A stretch of DNA of 46,592 bases from Streptomyces spiramenti (lineage in GTDB: Bacteria; Actinomycetota; Actinomycetes; Streptomycetales; Streptomycetaceae). Of this stretch, positions 43,558-46,592 are shown one piece after another. The stretch spans positions 1 through 46,592 of the forward strand of contig NZ_JAAVJB010000015.1 in NCBI RefSeq assembly GCF_012034385.1, given 5' to 3'. Under the pieces are notes generated by a model. It was not told the origin of the DNA. It made no database searches and saw nothing but the letters and a program-made list of their open reading frames with translations. Each line of letters starts with the position of its first letter. Positions within the stretch are counted from its first letter, which is position 1. The position numbers and the translations under genes are program-made.

Positions 43558-45378
43558 ATGGGCCAGGTACGGCACACGACGGGCGGTGAGGTTCCCAGGC
43601 TGCGACTCGACGAGCTGCTGCTGGAGCTGGAGTCGCGGATCGAGGCGGTGCGCGGCACCCGGGACCGGGTGCACGACCTGCTGGAGGCGGTCCTCTCGGT
43701 CGGCAGGGAACTCGACCTGCCCCAGGTGCTGCGACGCATCGTGGAGGCGGCCGTCGCGCTCGTGGACGCCGAATACGGCGCCCTGGGCGTCATCGGTGAG
43801 GATGAACGCCTCGCGCAATTCCTGCACGTGGGTGTGAGCACCGAGCAGAGCGCGGAGATAGGGGCTCTCCCCAGCGGTGACGGCATCCTCGGCGAGCTCA
43901 TCCGCAACCCGTCGCCGCTGCGGATCGCGAACCTGACCGACCATCCCGCGTCCTCGGGTTTCCCGCCCGGCCACCCGCCGATGCGCTCCTTCCTCGGCGT
44001 CCCCATCCGTGTCGGAGACACCGTCTTCGGCAACCTCTACCTCACCGAGAAGCGCAACGCCGCCGCTTTCGACACCGAGGACGAGACGGTCCTCGCGACG
44101 CTGGCGATGGCGGCCGGCGTCGCGATCGAGAAGGCACGGCTCTACGACGAGGCGCAGCGGCGCGAGCGGTGGCTGGCGGCGAGCGCCGAGGTCACCAGCA
44201 GTCTGCTCTCCGGAGCCCCCCACGCGCGGGTACTGGAACTGGTGCTGGAACGCGCGCGCACCCTGGCCGACGCCACGCTGGGGCTGCTGGTGGTGCCCGG
44301 CGGCGGCGCCGCGCAGGGCGCCCCCGCCGGTGCGGCGGGCGAGGGCCGTGCCCGGCGCACCGGCTCCGCGGAACCGCCGCCCGCCGCGGAACTGCGGACG
44401 GCGTGCGCCAGCGGCGCGGGCTCCGAGGCGTTCGCGCAGGTGCGGTTCGACGACGACGGCCTGGTGGCCGCCGCACTGCGCGCCGACACCGCCGTCACCA
44501 GCGCCGATCCGGCGCACGACCCCCGCCCGGGGGGCGGCACCGACTCCTGGTCCGGGACGGGGCCCGCCGTGGCCGTGCCGATGGGCGCGGGGGACGGGGT
44601 GCGCGGGGTCCTGCTGCTGGCCCGTGCCGTGGGGCGCGCACCGTTCACCGCCGCGGAGACCGGGCCGTTGCGCGGCTTCGCGGGGCAGGCGGCGCTGGCG
44701 ATGGAACTCGCCGACCGGCGCAGGGACGCCGAGCAACTGGCGCTCTTCGCCGACCGCGACCGGATCGCCCGCGACCTCCACGACCTCGCCATCCAGCGGT
44801 TGTTCGCCACGGGCATGACGCTGCAGAGCGCCCAGCGGTTCGTGGAGCACCCCGGGGCGGCGGAGCGCCTGGAGCGGGCTGTCGACGACCTGGACGACAC
44901 GATCAAGATCATCCGTTCGACCATATTCGGCCTCCGCACCCGACCCGGCGAGCGCGGGGCGACCCTGCGGGGCCGGGTCACCGACGCGACCGAGGCGGCG
45001 GTCGCCACCCTCGGGTTCCGGCCGGCGCTGGTGACCGAGGGACCGGTGGACACCGCGGTGCAGCCTCCGGTGGCCGACGCGGTCACGGCGGTACTGGTGG
45101 AGGCGTTGAGCAATGTCGCGCGCCACGCCGGGGCCTCCGCCGCCGAGGTCCGGCTCACCGTCGCGGGGGACCGGCTGACCCTCGTCGTGGCCGACGACGG
45201 CGTCGGCATGCCGCGCCGTGGCCGGCGCAGCGGCCTGCGCAACCTGGAGGACCGGGCCCACGCCTTCGACGGCACGCTCACCGTGGGGCCCGGGGAGGAG
45301 GGAGGGACGGTCGTGACCTGGGTCGTGCCGCTCACCGACGGTCCGCTGGGCGAGGAGGGGACCGGCGGTATCCGCTGA
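43558..45378 (+). CDS. GAF-domain sensor histidine kinase, DevS/DosS-like
   Basis: A 606-residue soluble kinase. ATG 43558 has GGAGG 6 nt upstream. It has two GAF domains (about 55-195 and 215-385), then HisKA_3 with phospho-acceptor His408 in DRDRIARDLHDLAIQRLFAT. The HATPase domain has VLVEALSNVARHAGAS, VVADDGVGMP and GLRNLEDRA. The first GAF ends FPPGHPPMRSFLGVPIRV, FGNLYLTEKRN, close to mycobacterial DevS/DosT; the histidine there may correspond to the haem ligand, which would make it an oxygen or NO sensor (inference). The second GAF has an Ala/Gly-rich insert. No response regulator adjoins it. Confidence 0.92.
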   Translation: MGQVRHTTGGEVPRLRLDELLLELESRIEAVRGTRDRVHDLLEAVLSVGRELDLPQVLRRIVEAAVALVDAEYGALGVIGEDERLAQFLHVGVSTEQSAEIGALPSGDGILGELIRNPSPLRIANLTDHPASSGFPPGHPPMRSFLGVPIRVGDTVFGNLYLTEKRNAAAFDTEDETVLATLAMAAGVAIEKARLYDEAQRRERWLAASAEVTSSLLSGAPHARVLELVLERARTLADATLGLLVVPGGGAAQGAPAGAAGEGRARRTGSAEPPPAAELRTACASGAGSEAFAQVRFDDDGLVAAALRADTAVTSADPAHDPRPGGGTDSWSGTGPAVAVPMGAGDGVRGVLLLARAVGRAPFTAAETGPLRGFAGQAALAMELADRRRDAEQLALFADRDRIARDLHDLAIQRLFATGMTLQSAQRFVEHPGAAERLERAVDDLDDTIKIIRSTIFGLRTRPGERGATLRGRVTDATEAAVATLGFRPALVTEGPVDTAVQPPVADAVTAVLVEALSNVARHAGASAAEVRLTVAGDRLTLVVADDGVGMPRRGRRSGLRNLEDRAHAFDGTLTVGPGEEGGTVVTWVVPLTDGPLGEEGTGGIR

Positions 45379-45556
45379 CCTCCGCGCCGGGCCACGGCGG
45401 GCGGGTCGTCGCGGCCTCCCTGCCGGGGCCGTCCACCGACCCGCCGGGGCCGTCCGCCGGGCCGGCCGGTGTCGGCACACAGCGGGACGGGCGGGACGGC
45501 CGGGGTGCGGTGCACGCCCCCGACCGTCCGGCCCGCCCCACCGTCCGGTCCGGTGG

Positions 45557-46288
45557 TCAGTCCTCCGCCGACTGCCGCGGCGCCGGAACCGAGCCCTCCG
45601 CGGCCGTCGGCCAGGGCGGTTCGGAGCGGGAGTCGTCGAGCCGGTAGGTGAGGCGGTCGACGACCCCCACCACCCCGTCCACCCGTGCGGTCACCCGCAC
45701 CGCGATCTCCTTCTCGCTCAGCCGATCCGTGGCGCCCTCCAGGGTCACCACCCCGTCCCGCACCGTCACGCGCACCGACTCCGGCGCCAACCAGAGGGTG
45801 TCGACCACCACGTCCCGGGTCACGGCGCGGCGTATCTCCTCGTCGGGCCGGTGGAAGACCCGCAGCAGGTCACGACGGGTCACGATGCCCACGAGCCGGT
45901 CCTCCTCGTCCACGACGGGGAGTCGGCCGAGCCGCCGACGCGCCATCAGCCGCGCCGCCTCCACCACTCGCGCCTGCGCGCGCACCGTCTCCGGCGGGGT
46001 CGCCATCAGCTCGCCCGCCGTGCCCCGCGTCGCCGCCGTGCCCGGCAGCCCCACCGCGCCGGGGAAGACCTGCCCCGGCGCGGGCTGCGCGGCGCCGGAC
46101 GCGCGGGGGACGCGGCGCGCGAGGTCGCCCCGGGAGACCACGCCGAGCACCCGGTCCTCGTCGTCGATCACCGGTAGCCCGCCGACGCGGTGCACGCACA
46201 GCAGCCGTGAGAGCTCTCCGTAGGGGGTCCCGCGAACCGCGGTGACGACGTCGGTCGCCATCACATGGCCGACCTTGGTGTGCCTCAT
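45557..46288 (-). CDS. Tandem CBS domain protein with BON domain
   Basis: A 243-residue protein from ATG 46288, preceded by GGAGGAG. Two CBS motifs (about residues 5-60, VGGLPVIDDEDRVLGVVSRG; about 90-145, LGRLPVVDEEDRLVGIVTRR) form an adenosyl-nucleotide sensing pair. A BON domain at about 150-220 (VRVTVRDGVVTLEGATDRLS) follows. Such proteins are frequent in DevR/dormancy regulons of actinomycetes, which fits the neighbouring DevS-like kinase. The two genes are convergent. Confidence 0.93.
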   Translation of the reverse strand: MRHTKVGHVMATDVVTAVRGTPYGELSRLLCVHRVGGLPVIDDEDRVLGVVSRGDLARRVPRASGAAQPAPGQVFPGAVGLPGTAATRGTAGELMATPPETVRAQARVVEAARLMARRRLGRLPVVDEEDRLVGIVTRRDLLRVFHRPDEEIRRAVTRDVVVDTLWLAPESVRVTVRDGVVTLEGATDRLSEKEIAVRVTARVDGVVGVVDRLTYRLDDSRSEPPWPTAAEGSVPAPRQSAED

Positions 46289-46592
46289 GAGGTCTCCTCC
46301 GTGCGGAGCACATCCGGTGGACCGGCCGCCCCTCGCGCCCGGCGTCGGGCACCACGGCGCGGCATGCGGGAGCGTGACCGGGCCGTGCGGGCCGTCAGCG
46401 CCCGGGAACCCCGGCGGTGGGGACGCGGCACGGCGTCTCGCTGTCCACCCACCGCCCCGGCCTGCGACCGCCGCACCGGACGGGGCGTTCGGTGGGCGGC
46501 GCCCGCCGTCTCGGAACGGGTCCCCGGGCACCGGACCAGCATCGCGCCGCCGCACCCCACGGGGCCCCGGGCCGGTCGGACCCGTTCCGGGG
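46289..46592. other. Upstream region of the CBS-BON gene, window end
   Basis: Beyond the ribosome binding site of the CBS-BON gene I see no gene with recognisable domains, repeat or clear operator in the last 304 bp. Confidence 0.3.

Overview
This is chromosomal DNA of a Streptomyces-like actinomycete. Evidence: very high GC with strong GC bias at third codon positions, many GTG starts, ATGA/GTGA start-stop overlaps, and lineage-typical families (XRE/DUF5753-DUF397 pairs, EshA-like family 2B encapsulins, DUF6643, a CebR box, Cds1). No rRNA, tRNA or complete transposase gene was seen.

Layout. 1-4851: the 3' end of a ROK kinase, a P-loop/NUDIX fusion, an M20 dipeptidase and a geranylgeranyl-reductase-like flavoprotein. 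4891-5775: a type I-E CRISPR array (14 repeats, 13 spacers of 32 bp) with no cas genes nearby. 5890-9928: a lower-GC accessory island with a pentapeptide-repeat protein, two DUF397 proteins, an XRE regulator and a divergent five-gene overlapping operon of unknown function. 10346-17542: a compact cluster of a MfnB-type furan synthase, aldehyde dehydrogenase, aryl-alcohol-type dehydrogenase, carboxyl-methyltransferase-like enzyme, divergent MFS transporter and ROK regulator. It looks like a small furan natural-product locus and is the best candidate for an undescribed system. 17905-21557: an ABC exporter operon ending in its own histidine kinase and response regulator, with a 16-bp palindrome upstream.

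21951-29183: a family-A-type DNA polymerase, a Cds1-like cysteine desulfhydrase, a PAP2 phosphatase, a frameshifted DeoR regulator and a membrane-embedded alpha/beta-hydrolase-like protein. 29246-35684: a beta-helix/AAA protein, two tandem family 2B encapsulin shell genes and a Gln/Pro-rich DUF6643 protein. 36042-39783: a glutamate-racemase-like gene, a NUDIX hydrolase and the dhaK-dhaL-dhaM operon. 40145-46288: a secreted GH9 cellulase under a CebR operator, a DevS-like GAF histidine kinase and a CBS-BON protein.

Three copies of one approximately 161-bp MITE-like element (21790, 38621, 43341) are scattered through the right half. Each is bordered by CTAG on one side. Two abut the TAG stop codon of a gene, and one splits dhaK from dhaL. 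The third copy can be compared with an unoccupied paralogous site at 39921-40029, which gives direct evidence of insertion with a 4-bp target duplication.
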